Source: Desulfopila aestuarii DSM 18488
GTDB lineage: Bacteria > Desulfobacterota > Desulfobulbia > Desulfobulbales > Desulfocapsaceae
Length of the DNA stretch: 64,000 nt
Reading direction: 5' to 3'
Assembly (NCBI GenBank): GCA_945863875.1
Contig: CAMBBS010000001.1
Span: forward strand, 211,993-275,992
The notes under the pieces: generated by a model
What the model saw: the letters and a program-made list of their open reading frames with translations, nothing else
Told to the model about the DNA's origin: nothing
The model's database searches: none
Shown here: positions 52,145 to 61,597 of the stretch, one piece after another
Numbering within the stretch: the first letter of the stretch is position 1
Layout of the letters: each line of letters starts with the position of its first letter
Made by a program: the position numbers and the translations under genes

Positions 52145-52160
52145 TTGATCTTTCGATCAA
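52145..52160. promoter_or_regulatory. Palindrome TTGATCTTTCGATCAA upstream of cusC
   Basis: Perfect 6-bp arms TTGATC / GATCAA with a 4-bp spacer, 59 bp before the cusC start. It could be an operator or processing site within the operon; the spacing does not match FNR/HcpR sites. Confidence 0.35.
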
Positions 52161-52218
52161 CCTCCTGGTGTAATCTCATTTTTCCCGCACGATGCCGTGT
52201 CGGAGGGTGTGAGAGAAT

Positions 52219-53568
52219 ATGAATATGATATCGAATCGACAGCTCTGTTTCCACAGCGTGCGCCGCGTCTTGAAGGCGGAAAAAAATGCCTCTGCATTGT
52301 TTTTGCACAGAGGGTTCATGGCCACTGTTTTTCTCCTGGTAACCACCCTGTCCAGCGTCTGTGCGGCTGGTGAACCGTCGAGACTACCCGGCCTTATCGA
52401 CGAGGCATACCGCAATAACCAGGAACTCCTCAGTATGGAGGCGAATGCCGAGGCGCTTTTGGCCGAGGCGCCTTTTGCCGGTTCCCTGCCGGATCCGGTG
52501 GTCGGCGTTGCCCTGCTGAATGTTCCGGTTGACACGGTTGATTTTGACCTGGAACCGATGACGCAGAAACAGCTGTTTGCCTCGCAGAGGTTTCCCTGGT
52601 TCGGCACCCTCACTCTTCGTCAGCAGGTCAGTGAATTAAAAGCCGTTGAAGCGGACTTTCAGGTGCAGGTGAGGCGGCTGGAGATAGCCCGGAGCCTGGC
52701 CGGGGCCTGGTATGACCTTGGCTTTATCCGCAAAAGTCTTCAGACGAACGAGAGCCTGAAAACCCTGGTTACCCAGGTACTTCGAGTCGCCGAGACCAGA
52801 TACGCCACCGGCAAGGGGCTGCAGCAGGATATTCTCGCCGGCCAGGTACAGCACTCCGAGCTCATCGACGAAGGGGTCACTCTGGCGAGCCGTGAACGGG
52901 TCGTTCGTGCGGGGATCGGCCTTCTTCTCAACAGAAACGATTTTTTCGCGGAGGATGGCCCGATGGTCCTTGACGACCTTGGTGAAATTCCACACCGTGA
53001 GTTACTTGGCCGGGTCGCATTACAGTTGAATCCGCTTCTTCAGGCGAGAAAGACGGCGATCGACCGGGCCAGAGTCGATGTCCAGCTGGCGGAGAAGGGT
53101 TATCTGCCGGATTTTGATCTGCGCCTTGGCTATGGCCAGCGTGACGACCGCCCCGATTTTTTCTCGGCGACGGTCGGTATAACCGTGCCCCTCTGGCAGT
53201 CCAAACGTCAGGACAGTCAACTCGCCGCCGCTGAAAAGCGCCTCCTCGCCGCGCAAAAGTCGCTGCTCGGGTTCAGGCAGACTCTGCCCCATACAATTGA
53301 CCAGCTGCTGGCGGAAATTGACGGGGCAAGAGAAAATCACCGGTTGTTTCGTGAAGCCCTTTCCCTGCAGGCGGCCCATCTGGCCGATGCCTCCCTGGCC
53401 GCCTACTCGGTTGGTAAAATCGAGTTCAACACCATGCTTTCTGCCCGGATTCGGCTGTTGCGCATTGAACTGAAGGCGGAAAACTACAAGTATCAGCTCT
53501 ATAGGAAAGTGGCGGAGCTGGAAGAGCTGATCGGCACGACGCTGTCTTCTCTGGAGGGGGTGCAATGA
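52219..53568 (+). CDS. cusC: CusC/CzcC-type outer-membrane efflux protein (TolC family)
   Basis: 449 residues. Signal-type N-terminus (MATVFLLVTTLSSVCAAG), then TolC repeats: LPGLIDEAYRNNQELLSMEANAEAL, ATGKGLQQDILAGQVQHSEL, and second-half LRLGYGQRDDRPDFFSATVGITVPLW. Outer-membrane channel for the CusBA pump. Its stop overlaps the cusB start. Confidence 0.88.
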   Translation: MNMISNRQLCFHSVRRVLKAEKNASALFLHRGFMATVFLLVTTLSSVCAAGEPSRLPGLIDEAYRNNQELLSMEANAEALLAEAPFAGSLPDPVVGVALLNVPVDTVDFDLEPMTQKQLFASQRFPWFGTLTLRQQVSELKAVEADFQVQVRRLEIARSLAGAWYDLGFIRKSLQTNESLKTLVTQVLRVAETRYATGKGLQQDILAGQVQHSELIDEGVTLASRERVVRAGIGLLLNRNDFFAEDGPMVLDDLGEIPHRELLGRVALQLNPLLQARKTAIDRARVDVQLAEKGYLPDFDLRLGYGQRDDRPDFFSATVGITVPLWQSKRQDSQLAAAEKRLLAAQKSLLGFRQTLPHTIDQLLAEIDGARENHRLFREALSLQAAHLADASLAAYSVGKIEFNTMLSARIRLLRIELKAENYKYQLYRKVAELEELIGTTLSSLEGVQ

Positions 53569-54878
53569 AAAACATAATCGCGGCATTGATTTTCGCCAGT
53601 CTTCTTTTTTCGGCAATGCTGGCGGAGACCGCCCCAGGGCTGAAGGCCGGTGATGTCGATCCGAAAACAGGCAAAGTCATCAGGTACTGGGCCGCGCCCA
53701 TGGATCCTGCCTATATCCGCAATGAGCCGGGAAAATCCCCCATGGGTATGGACCTGATCCCGGTGTATGAGGAGGAAGATGGCGAGAAGCTGCCCGGATC
53801 GACTATTAAAATCGATCCGGTAACCGTGCAGAATATGGGCGTGCGCACGGCTGCGGTGCAACGGATGGAACTGAAGAAATCGATCCGGGCCCTGGGCACG
53901 GTGACCTACGATGAGACGAGGATTTATGCCGTCAATCTTAAATTCGACGGCTGGATCGACAAGTTGTATGTCGATTTCGTCGGCGAAAGCGTCGGTAAAG
54001 GGCAACCCCTCTTTGAGATTTACAGTCCGGAACTGGTCACCGCCCAGGAAGAATATCTGCTTGCCCGTGCGCAGGCGAAAAGCCTCACGGACAGCACCTA
54101 TCCAAGTGTGCGGGAAAATGCCGCCAGGCTGCTTGGGGCCGCCCGGCAGCGTCTGCAGTACTGGGATCTTGAAAACGAGCAGATCAGGCAGCTCGAGAAA
54201 AAGGGCGAGGTACGGAAAAATCTGACCATCTATTCTCCGGCAAACGGTGTGGTCATTAAAAAGGATGCCGTTGCCGGCCATTTTGTCAAGGCCGGCATGC
54301 ACCAATATGAGATAGCCGATCTCTCCAGGGTCTGGGTCGATGTCGAGGTGTACGAATACGAGCTGCCCTTTATTCGAAAAGGGATGCCCGCCGGCATGGA
54401 GCTGTCCTATCTGCCCGGTAAACGGCTCCAGGGTACCGTTCTTTTTATCTATCCTTTTCTCAATCCCAAGACGCGTACGGTGAAGCTGCGGCTGGCCTTT
54501 GATAACCAGCAGGGGCTGCTGAAGCCGGATATGTACGCCAATGTGTTTATTGAATCGCTGATTGATCCGGCGGCGCTGGTTATTCCCCAGCAAGCGGTGA
54601 TCGATTCCGGCCTGCGCAAGGTGGTCTTTGTTGCGCAGGGCGCGGGCAAATTTGAACCGCGGCCGGTAACGCTGGGGCTGGAGGGGGAGAACAGCACGTT
54701 TCAGGTGCTGGAAGGATTGCAGGAAGGCGACAGTATCGTCACCTCGGCCCAGTTTATGTTCGATTCCGAATCCCGCCTGCGCGAGGCGATCCAGAAAATG
54801 CTCGAAGCCCGAACGGGACCGTCCGCGGAACTCTCGGCGGAGGATCTTGACATGGGTGATATGACGATGGATAACTGA
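53565..54878 (+). CDS. cusB: CusB-type periplasmic adaptor of a heavy-metal RND pump
   Basis: 437 residues. Signal peptide at residues 1-22; then a heavy-metal-binding segment YWAAPMDPAYIRNEP..PMGMDLIPVYE in which the usual Cys are replaced by Met. Barrel-sandwich and beta-barrel domains follow (TIYSPANGVVIKKDAVAGHFV, YLPGKRLQGTVLFIYPFLN, VVIPQQAVIDSGLRKVVFV). Links CusA to CusC. 30 bp before cusA. Confidence 0.9.
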   Translation: MKNIIAALIFASLLFSAMLAETAPGLKAGDVDPKTGKVIRYWAAPMDPAYIRNEPGKSPMGMDLIPVYEEEDGEKLPGSTIKIDPVTVQNMGVRTAAVQRMELKKSIRALGTVTYDETRIYAVNLKFDGWIDKLYVDFVGESVGKGQPLFEIYSPELVTAQEEYLLARAQAKSLTDSTYPSVRENAARLLGAARQRLQYWDLENEQIRQLEKKGEVRKNLTIYSPANGVVIKKDAVAGHFVKAGMHQYEIADLSRVWVDVEVYEYELPFIRKGMPAGMELSYLPGKRLQGTVLFIYPFLNPKTRTVKLRLAFDNQQGLLKPDMYANVFIESLIDPAALVIPQQAVIDSGLRKVVFVAQGAGKFEPRPVTLGLEGENSTFQVLEGLQEGDSIVTSAQFMFDSESRLREAIQKMLEARTGPSAELSAEDLDMGDMTMDN

Positions 54879-54908
54879 TCGCGGCACGCCTGACAGGAGA
54901 GAACCGTT

Positions 54909-57900
54909 ATGATCAAGGCAATAATTGAATATTCCCTGCGCAATAAACTTCTGGTCCTGCTGCTGACCGTCTTTGTCGTGGCGGCTGGAATCATCGCTAT
55001 GATGAAAATCCCGCTCGATGCGATCCCGGATCTGTCCGATGTCCAGGTGATCATCTTTACCGAATATGCCGGGCAGGCCCCCCAGGTGGTCGAGGACCAG
55101 GTCACCTATCCGCTGACGACGGCCATGCTGGCGGTTCCCTTTGCCAAGGTGGTCCGCGGCTATTCCTTTTTCGGCATGAGTTTTACCTATGTCATCTTTG
55201 AAGACGGCACGGATATGTATTGGGCGAGAAGCCGGGTGCTGGAGGCGCTGAGCTCGATGGCCGGCAGGCTGCCCGGCGGCGTTTCGCCGAATCTTGGGCC
55301 GGATGCCACCGGCGTCGGCTGGGTCTTTCAGTACCTGGTGGAAAGCGACCGCCACGATCTGCAGCAGCTGCGCTCCATCCAGGACTGGTTTCTGCGCTAT
55401 GAACTGACCAGTATTCCCGGGGTTTCCGAGGTGGCGTCGATCGGCGGTTTTGTCAAACAGTACCAGGTGATTGTCGACCCCAATAAACTGCTGGCCTATA
55501 ATATTCCCCTGCAGAAGATACGTGCAGCCATCCAGCGCTCCAATAACGATGTTGGCGGACGGCTGGTGGAGATGGGCGAGACCGAGTTTATGGTCCGGGG
55601 ACTCGGCTATATACAATCCACGGCGGATCTGGAAAATATCCCGCTCAGTGTCGACCGGGGGACCCCCGTTCTATTGAGAAATGTGGCCCGGGTGGTTATC
55701 GGCCCCGAACTGCGGCGTGGACTGCTCGACTATAACGGGAACGGGGAGGCGGTTGGCGGGATCATCGTCATGCGCTACGGCGAGAACGCCCTGGCGGTGA
55801 TTGATAAAGTCAAGGAACGACTTGAGCAGATGACGTCCGGCCTGCCGGAAGGAGTATCCATTCGGCCGGTGTATGACCGCTCGGAGCTGATCCTGCGCGC
55901 CATCGATAACCTCAAACGCACCCTGGTGGAAGAGATTCTCATCGTTGGCCTGGTGTGCATTGTCTTTCTCTTGCATCTGCGCAGTGCCCTGGTCGGCATT
56001 ATTAGCCTGCCGATCGGGGTACTGGTTTCTTTTGTCATCATGGAACGACAGGGGATCAACGCCAATATCATGAGCCTCGGCGGCATCGCCATTGCCATCG
56101 GCGTCATGGTCGATGCGGCCATCGTCATGGTGGAAAACGTCCATAAGCATCTGGAACAGGATAAGGGCAAGAAAGACCACTGGGAGATCATCCGCGAGGC
56201 CTCGGTGGAGGTCGGTCCGCCCCTGTTTTTCTCACTGCTGATCATTGCCGTCTCCTTCTTGCCGGTATTTACCCTGGAGGCCCAGGAAGGACGAATGTTT
56301 CGGCCGCTGGCCTACACCAAAACCTATGCCATGATGGGCGCTGCATTGCTGGCCGTCACCCTGGTACCGGTGCTCATGGGTTATATGATTCGCGGCAAAA
56401 TTATGCCGGAACACAGGAATCCGGTTAACCGTTTTCTTATCTGGATCTATCACCCGATCATCAAACTGGTCCTGAAGGCCAAACTGCTCGTGGTGCTGCT
56501 CGCCGTTGCGGCACTGGCCGCGGCCTGGATTCCCTACAGCCGGATGGGGACGGAGTTCATGCCGCCTCTCGATGAGGGAAATCTTCTCTATATGCCGACA
56601 ACCCTGCCGGGTATCTCCATCACCAAGGCCCGTGAGCTGTTGCAGCAGACGGACAGGATTATCAAATCCTTTCCGGAAGTCGATAATGTGACCGGCAAAG
56701 CCGGACGGGCCGAGACGGCAACCGATCCGGCGCCACTGTCGATGCTGGAAACGACCATCACCCTGAAGCCGCAGTCACGGTGGCGTGCCGGCATGACCAC
56801 CCAGAAACTGATCGATGAGATGGACAAAGCCATTCAGTTTCCCGGGCTGACCAACGCCTGGACGATGCCGATCAAGACCCGGATCGACATGCTCTCAACA
56901 GGGATCAAAACCCCGGTCGGTCTGAAGCTGATGGGCGATGACCTGCAGATTCTCTCCGAGATCGGTGAGCAGGTCGAGGCGGTCATCGGCGAGGTTCCGG
57001 GAACGGCGAGTGTCTATGCCGAGCGGGTCACCGGCGGTAATTTTCTCGATTATAAAATAAATCGGCAGGAGGCCGCCCGCTACGGCCTGACCGTCGGCGA
57101 TGTGCAGGATGTCATCATCACCGCCATCGGCGGCATGAATGTCACCTCGACAGTCGAGGGGCTGGAACGGTATCCGGTCAACCTGCGGTACGGCTCGGAA
57201 TTGCGCGACACGCCGGAAAAACTCAAGCGCATCCTTATTCCGACGCCGAGCGGGGCTCAGATTCCGATTACCCAGGTGGCACAGATCGATATCCACAGGG
57301 GCGCTCCGTCGATCAAAAGCGAAAACGCGCGGAAAAATGCCTGGGTCTATGTGGATATAACCGGAGGTGATGTCGGCGGGTATGTCAGGCGGGCGCAGCA
57401 GGCTGTCGCCGAGAAGGTCGATCTGCCGGCGGGGTACAGTATCGTCTGGTCCGGGCAGTATGAATATATGGTCCGGGCGCAGCAGAAAATGAAAATCGTC
57501 GTGCCGGCCACCCTGATTATCATCTTCCTGCTCCTCTATCTCAATTTTAAGAATATTACCGAGAGCCTTATGGTCATGTTGTCTGTTCCCTTTGCCCTGA
57601 CCGGGGGGTTGTGGCTGATGGATTATATGGCCTATAACATGAGCGTCGCCGTGGCCGTCGGCTTTATTGCCCTGGCCGGGGTGGCGGCGGAGACCGGGGT
57701 GGTGATGCTCATCTATCTCGATATTTCCTATCGGGACCATCGAAAAAAATACGGCGATTCCTTCTGCAGACTGCATCTGAACATGGCCATTGAGCACGGC
57801 GCGGCACTCCGGGTTCGGCCGAAGATGATGACGGTTGTGGCGACGATGGCCGGCCTTCTGCCGATTATGTGGAGCAGCGGCACGGGGTCCGAGGTGATGA

Positions 57901-58082
57901 AACGGATTGCCACCCCCATGGTTGGCGGCATGGTCAGTGCGACCGTCCTGACCCTCGTCGTGGTTCCGGCGATTTACGGCATCTGGAAGGGCATTGGCCT
58001 GCCCATGAACCCGCCCGAAACCGAAGAGGGGGCGGGCAAAACAGCAAAAGAACCGGGAGATGCTCGTGCTCCCCGTGGGTAG
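54909..58082 (+). CDS. cusA: CusA-type Cu(I)/Ag(I) efflux RND transporter
   Basis: 1057 residues, twelve membrane helices expected. HME-RND signatures: DVQVIIFTEYAGQAPQVVEDQ, GGIAIAIGVMVDAAIVMVENVHKH (Asp of the proton relay), FIALAGVAAETGVVMLIYLD. The methionine triad of CusA is conserved: Met562 (LLYMPTTLPG), Met612 (LSMLETT) and Met661 (RIDMLSTG), at exactly the same spacing (50 and 49) as the E. coli 573/623/672 set. This favours Cu(I)/Ag(I) over Zn/Co/Ni export. Energy is from the proton gradient. Confidence 0.93.
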   Translation: MIKAIIEYSLRNKLLVLLLTVFVVAAGIIAMMKIPLDAIPDLSDVQVIIFTEYAGQAPQVVEDQVTYPLTTAMLAVPFAKVVRGYSFFGMSFTYVIFEDGTDMYWARSRVLEALSSMAGRLPGGVSPNLGPDATGVGWVFQYLVESDRHDLQQLRSIQDWFLRYELTSIPGVSEVASIGGFVKQYQVIVDPNKLLAYNIPLQKIRAAIQRSNNDVGGRLVEMGETEFMVRGLGYIQSTADLENIPLSVDRGTPVLLRNVARVVIGPELRRGLLDYNGNGEAVGGIIVMRYGENALAVIDKVKERLEQMTSGLPEGVSIRPVYDRSELILRAIDNLKRTLVEEILIVGLVCIVFLLHLRSALVGIISLPIGVLVSFVIMERQGINANIMSLGGIAIAIGVMVDAAIVMVENVHKHLEQDKGKKDHWEIIREASVEVGPPLFFSLLIIAVSFLPVFTLEAQEGRMFRPLAYTKTYAMMGAALLAVTLVPVLMGYMIRGKIMPEHRNPVNRFLIWIYHPIIKLVLKAKLLVVLLAVAALAAAWIPYSRMGTEFMPPLDEGNLLYMPTTLPGISITKARELLQQTDRIIKSFPEVDNVTGKAGRAETATDPAPLSMLETTITLKPQSRWRAGMTTQKLIDEMDKAIQFPGLTNAWTMPIKTRIDMLSTGIKTPVGLKLMGDDLQILSEIGEQVEAVIGEVPGTASVYAERVTGGNFLDYKINRQEAARYGLTVGDVQDVIITAIGGMNVTSTVEGLERYPVNLRYGSELRDTPEKLKRILIPTPSGAQIPITQVAQIDIHRGAPSIKSENARKNAWVYVDITGGDVGGYVRRAQQAVAEKVDLPAGYSIVWSGQYEYMVRAQQKMKIVVPATLIIIFLLLYLNFKNITESLMVMLSVPFALTGGLWLMDYMAYNMSVAVAVGFIALAGVAAETGVVMLIYLDISYRDHRKKYGDSFCRLHLNMAIEHGAALRVRPKMMTVVATMAGLLPIMWSSGTGSEVMKRIATPMVGGMVSATVLTLVVVPAIYGIWKGIGLPMNPPETEEGAGKTAKEPGDARAPRG

Positions 58083-58131
58083 GCATGGAGGTGCGCCTCT
58101 TCATTATAAAAAACAAAAAAAGGTGAAAATC

Positions 58132-58632
58132 ATGAAAAAAAGAATAACGCTGTTTGCTCTGGGTAGTTTTTTTCTCATCGGCAACGTGATGGCCATGGAT
58201 AACAACAGCCAAAATCATACCCGGCATGACGTCCGGCCGGCAGATAATCCGGCCAAGATGGAATCGAGGGATCACGGCGCGCGTATGGACGGCGGAACCT
58301 TCAAACAGATGGTAATGGTGGACGGAATCCATGCCGAATTCCAGATCATGGAACTGGCCGCTATGCAGATGACCGATCCCGAGGGACGGACCCATCATAT
58401 CATGGCCTCGTTTTTGAAAAATAACGAAAAGGTCGTGGAGGCAGTCGGCAAGGTCAAACTCATTGCCCCGTCGGGAAAAGAGCAGCTTGCCGATCTGCAA
58501 GACTCCGGCAGCGGGGTCTTCGCCGCCAATTTCACCATTGATGAACCAGGAAAATGGGGGGTAATCTGTCTCTTTAAAGATGCGGACGGGAAACATGCCG
58601 CGAAATTCTGGTATGAGCATGGTGCGATGTAA
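58132..58632 (+). CDS. Met/His-rich periplasmic protein at the end of the Cus operon
   Basis: 166 residues from ATG 58132. Signal peptide ITLFALGSFFLIGNVMA. The mature part opens with HTRHDV, KMESRDHGARMDGG and MVMVDGIHAEFQIMELAAMQM, all rich in Met and His as in Cu(I)/Ag(I) carriers. C-terminus has one Cys and HAAKFWYEHGAM. 49 bp after cusA. Could be a metal carrier similar in role to CusF or SilE, but not the same family. Confidence 0.65.
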   Translation: MKKRITLFALGSFFLIGNVMAMDNNSQNHTRHDVRPADNPAKMESRDHGARMDGGTFKQMVMVDGIHAEFQIMELAAMQMTDPEGRTHHIMASFLKNNEKVVEAVGKVKLIAPSGKEQLADLQDSGSGVFAANFTIDEPGKWGVICLFKDADGKHAAKFWYEHGAM

Positions 58633-58659
58633 GCAGGCCGATCTTCCTTGCATCCCCGG

Positions 58660-58917
58660 TCAGAGCTCATTGGGTCTCAGGCCGTAGACCCCAGGATGGG
58701 TCACCATCGTCCCGGCAACCGGGATTTTTTTTCCAAGACAGCGCCAAAACTTTATCGCCGGTTGCATCCCGAGTGATGTCGATACGATAATGCCGGCCGA
58801 TGCCGTGACGTTTTTTCCCGTGTGTGGAACGCACCATGACCACCACAAGCGGCTCCTCACTTCTGCATCGTTTCGAAACGTTGACATCGTCGATCGATAA
58901 AAGAGGAGACGCCGATA
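58660..58917 (-). pseudogene. Remnant of an IS1634-like transposase
   Basis: Minus-strand fragments in two frames read LLSIDDVNVS...THGKKRHGIGRHYRIDITRD...VLALSWKK and then VAGTMVTHPGVYGLRPNEL, the order seen in IS1634-type transposases (HYxIxIxxD..G..W..., THPGVYCLRxNE). The two frames join if the run of eight A (58725-58732, T on the plus strand) is shortened to seven. The copy stops at NEL, so the rest is missing. Family assignment is moderate. Confidence 0.42.
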
Positions 58918-59204
58918 TGGTTCAAAGTTTATGGAAAAGAGAGACTGAAGCTCAGGCAAGATCAGCAGCGAGTGTTCCGGCAACAGCCCGGCGCATATGC
59001 GTACAGACAGCCTAAACAACCCAGGCTGAAGCAGTACTGTACAATAGGTAAAATCAATGGACACATTTTAAGCTCTCGTTAAATCAAAATGTATCGCATT
59101 CCAGCAAAAATGACCAAATTCACCTGTTTTCTTGACTTGGATTGTCCAATTTTCATGTCATGTGTTGCATTATCAACCAGTTACGGCCAGTCAGGTTTTC
59201 GGTT

Positions 59205-59222
59205 TTTACGAGGTCTGTATAA
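59205..59222 (+). repeat. Dispersed repeat TTTACGAGGTCTGTATAA, copy 1
   Basis: Eighteen bases shared exactly with 61790-61807; the first 13 also occur inverted at 61007-61019. Possible terminal sequence of an element. Confidence 0.6.
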
Positions 59223-59240
59223 ATAAAGGATTTCAAGGTT

Positions 59241-59280
59241 CAACTTCACATAACATTCAACTTCACATAACATTCAACTT
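59241..59280 (+). repeat. Tandem 17-bp repeat before the istB remnant
   Basis: CAACTTCACATAACATT occurs twice in direct succession (59241-59257, 59258-59274) followed by a partial third unit (CAACTT). It lies at the apparent break where the istB gene begins mid-sequence. Confidence 0.7.
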
Positions 59281-59287
59281 TACACAA

Positions 59288-59523
59288 GATGAGCTGGGTT
59301 ATATCGAGCTTGAGCCGGTGCAAGCAGGACTTTTTTTACCCTCATGCAAAAACGACACAAGAAAAAATCAAGCCTGATCACATCGAACCTCGGCTTTGAG
59401 CAATGGCCCTCTTTCCTTAAAAACGATCATTTGACAGCGGCCCTGATCGATCGGCTGACAGAGCTCAGTCACATCGCCAACATGAAAAACTGCGGCAGTC
59501 TGCGCCCCAAATTGATCTCCTGA
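59288..59523 (+). pseudogene. istB remnant (IS21-family helper ATPase), 3' part
   Basis: DELGYIELEPVQAGLF is the Walker B region of IstB; after a frame change, MQKRHKKKSSLITSNLGFEQW, LTAALIDRLTELSH follow, ending at 59523. The two frames join if the T-run at 59331-59337 had eight rather than seven bases. The N-terminal half (Walker A) is missing. The IS21 transposase istA is not nearby. Confidence 0.72.
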
Positions 59524-60072
59524 TGAGCCGGCGATTCAGCGATAAACAATTGCATAAAGCACGCAACCATATCCCTATCCGCCAGGTTGATCGAAACCCT
59601 GCTCGCTATTCCCTCGGAAACGGTCGAAGGCGTCTTCAGGCTCAGCTGCCCCTTGTGCGCCGGTCACCACACGGCGGTCAAAGCCGAGACCAATCTATCG
59701 AGGTGCTTTCACTGTAACCGGAACTTCAACGCCGTCGACCTTTGCTTGATCGTAAAGCGCATGAACTTTGTCGAAAGCGTCAACTTTCTGATTAAGCGTT
59801 ACGGCCGATTACCATCACCCGAAAGAGAAACTGCTCCCCGGAAAATACTCATCCCCCTGAAATCTGACCGAGTGCCTGGCAAAGGGCCTGTTGCGGTTCA
59901 TGAAATCCCCTCCGGGTTGATCTCTCAAAGCCTTGATGAGGAACCGATTCCAACCCGAAAAGAACCTCCATCCATATCTTCCACGCCTGACGACATCGCC
60001 GAACTGGACCGCATAGTCCGCGGTCTGTCACAGATCCTTGAACGTCTCAAAGCCAGCCACCATAAGAAGTAA
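59523..60072 (+). pseudogene. CHC2-type zinc-finger protein, frameshifted
   Basis: The 5' frame starts at 59523 (MSRRFSDKQLHKARNHIPIRQ), overlapping the istB stop. The main frame begins around 59587 with IETLLAIPSETVEGVF and carries the zinc ribbon CPLCAGHHTAV and CFHCNRNFNAVDL of CHC2 primase-type domains. Removing one G at 59585-59586 fuses the two into one 182-residue protein (RQLIETLLAI). Its tight placement after istB suggests an IS21-associated accessory gene. Confidence 0.6.
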
Positions 60073-60181
60073 CCCAGTCATACGAATATGCCGAAACCGA
60101 GAAGGCGTTGCCCTTGGCGGGGTATATTTTTTTTCTATTGCAACAAAATTCAGTTGGATTTGCTCCGTTCCAGGTGCCTGG

Positions 60182-60886
60182 TTAATAATTGAGCCACCTG
60201 TTTGGGCAGCGTTGGTTGATGAGCGCGCGAAAGCCAGGCAGCAGTCGATCGGTTTCGGTCTGCGATTCAGCTGCAGCATTGGTGATCCCAGATGGTCCCA
60301 GTTCAGCGAATAGCTCTACGAGGTTTTCTTTGCCGTCAAGAAGGATTTCCATATATGCGGGGTTGTCGAGGTTCTTGACCAGAGGGGGATCGGCGAGCAT
60401 TGTTTGCAGCACCCGGTGCATGGAATTGTTGCCGGTTTTCCGGCGGTGCCCCCTGCGCACACCTCGAAAGAACTGCTCGAGGATATTGTTGGTGCGCTGG
60501 GGAGAGATGAGGGCCTTGCCCTGGGGAGTCATTACCTCGATGGGCTCGGCGAAGAGCGTATCCCCGTATTTGTCGATCTGTTCGGCCATTTTTGGGCTGA
60601 GTCGATCCGCTGTAAATTTGGGATCCTGTTCGAGCTCTTCCCGGAACCGGGCAACGCCTTGACGGATGCTGGCCATGACCTCAGGGGTGCCGTCATCGTT
60701 GAGGCCGTTACCACCACCAGGCAACGCGATGCGCATGGCCTTGGGCAGAAGATCGAAGGTCTGGGAGCGCCGGCGAGGCTCCTCCACCGCCTGGTGAAGA
60801 CCGATGTCCTTTCTGGCATGGGAAGCTATCCTGGCCAGATTGGAGCAATTGAGCGATTTATTCTTTATATTCAACTCGTTGTTCAT
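60182..60886 (-). pseudogene. Truncated transposase-like protein, C-terminal part
   Basis: 234 residues. Holds the segment ISPQRTNNILEQFFRGVRRGHRRKTGNNSMHRVLQTMLADPPLVKNL, the late part of a family of large DDE-like transposases in Deltaproteobacteria (shown in parts here). The catalytic core is absent on the N-terminal side; a fragment that looks like its N-terminal part lies at 61031-61597 on the other strand. Exact IS family not placed. Confidence 0.45.
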
Positions 60887-61006
60887 GAATCTCTCGGTGC
60901 CACCAGCTGAGGACTCACTAATTTATCACAGCGAGAGTGGATGAATGTAGCTGAGCGTTATAGATTACGTCTTAATCCCCCTCTAATCGGAACATTTCTC
61001 CAACTT

Positions 61007-61019
61007 CAGACCTCGTAAA
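61007..61019 (-). repeat. Dispersed repeat, inverted copy
   Basis: CAGACCTCGTAAA, the reverse complement of the first 13 bases of the repeats at 59205 and 61790. With the latter it brackets 61007-61802 as terminal inverted repeats. Confidence 0.6.
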
Positions 61020-61030
61020 TCAGAGCTTAA

Positions 61031-61597
61031 CGAGGTGGTCAGAATACCCAACCGACGTTATTCCGCAAGAAAATTGGACGCTCAGGTATCCATAACCAAA
61101 TTGACATCAAGAAGCATTTCGGTCCGGAAGGGGTGATCCAGGGCGACAATCCGGAGGCGAGCAAAAGCAAGCGCCAGCAGCGCCAGTTGCATCAGCCGGA
61201 GCGCAACCGTGGCAACAGGTCTGCAGAGGTTGCAAAGATCCGGGCACAACAGCGCCAGGAGCATGGGGCCAAGCAAGTCAAGCTTGCCTTCTCCTTCCTC
61301 ATGGTCTCTGTCTTGATGGCGGCAGGCAATATCGGCTCCATCGAGCAGTTGGAAAATGTGCGGTTGCGCGAAGCCGGCATTCTGCTGGGGAGAAAGCGGA
61401 TTCCGTGCAGGCCTGAGGTCCGGGAGTGGTTGTACAGCGCGGCCCGGCAACGGCTGGCACGGTTTTTACTGGAGGATTTTTTTCGCTGTCAGATGCGCGC
61501 TGGCCTGGTGGGGAGATGGTTATGGTTTTGCGACATCTCCATGATCGCCACCCATTCCATTATCATCCCGGTTTTAAATTGGTTGGAAGCGATCTAG
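61031..61597 (+). pseudogene. Truncated transposase-like protein, N-terminal part
   Basis: Open frame from the stop at 61028-61030: FRKKIGRSGIHN, KHFGPEGVIQGDNPEASKSKRQQRQ, EQLENVRLREAGILLGRKRIP, RQRLARFLLEDFFRCQMRAGLVGRWLWFCD, after which similarity to the presumed transposase stops (about 61530). No start is obvious before the first GTG at 61133. Likely 5' piece of the element whose 3' piece is inverted at 60182-60886. Confidence 0.4.

Noticed and set aside
52145..52160. TTGATCTTTCGATCAA as an FNR or HcpR site
   Set aside because: Half-sites are two bases too far apart for TTGAT-n4-ATCAA, and no -10 box lies at activator distance. Kept only as an undefined palindrome.
53499..55616. 705-codon open frame on the minus strand
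   Set aside because: It is antisense to cusB and the 5' part of cusA, whose protein motifs are clear; GC-rich codon bias in those genes opens the antisense frame.
59241..59280. Tandem repeat as CRISPR
   Set aside because: The 17-bp units are directly adjacent with no spacers and no cas genes are present.
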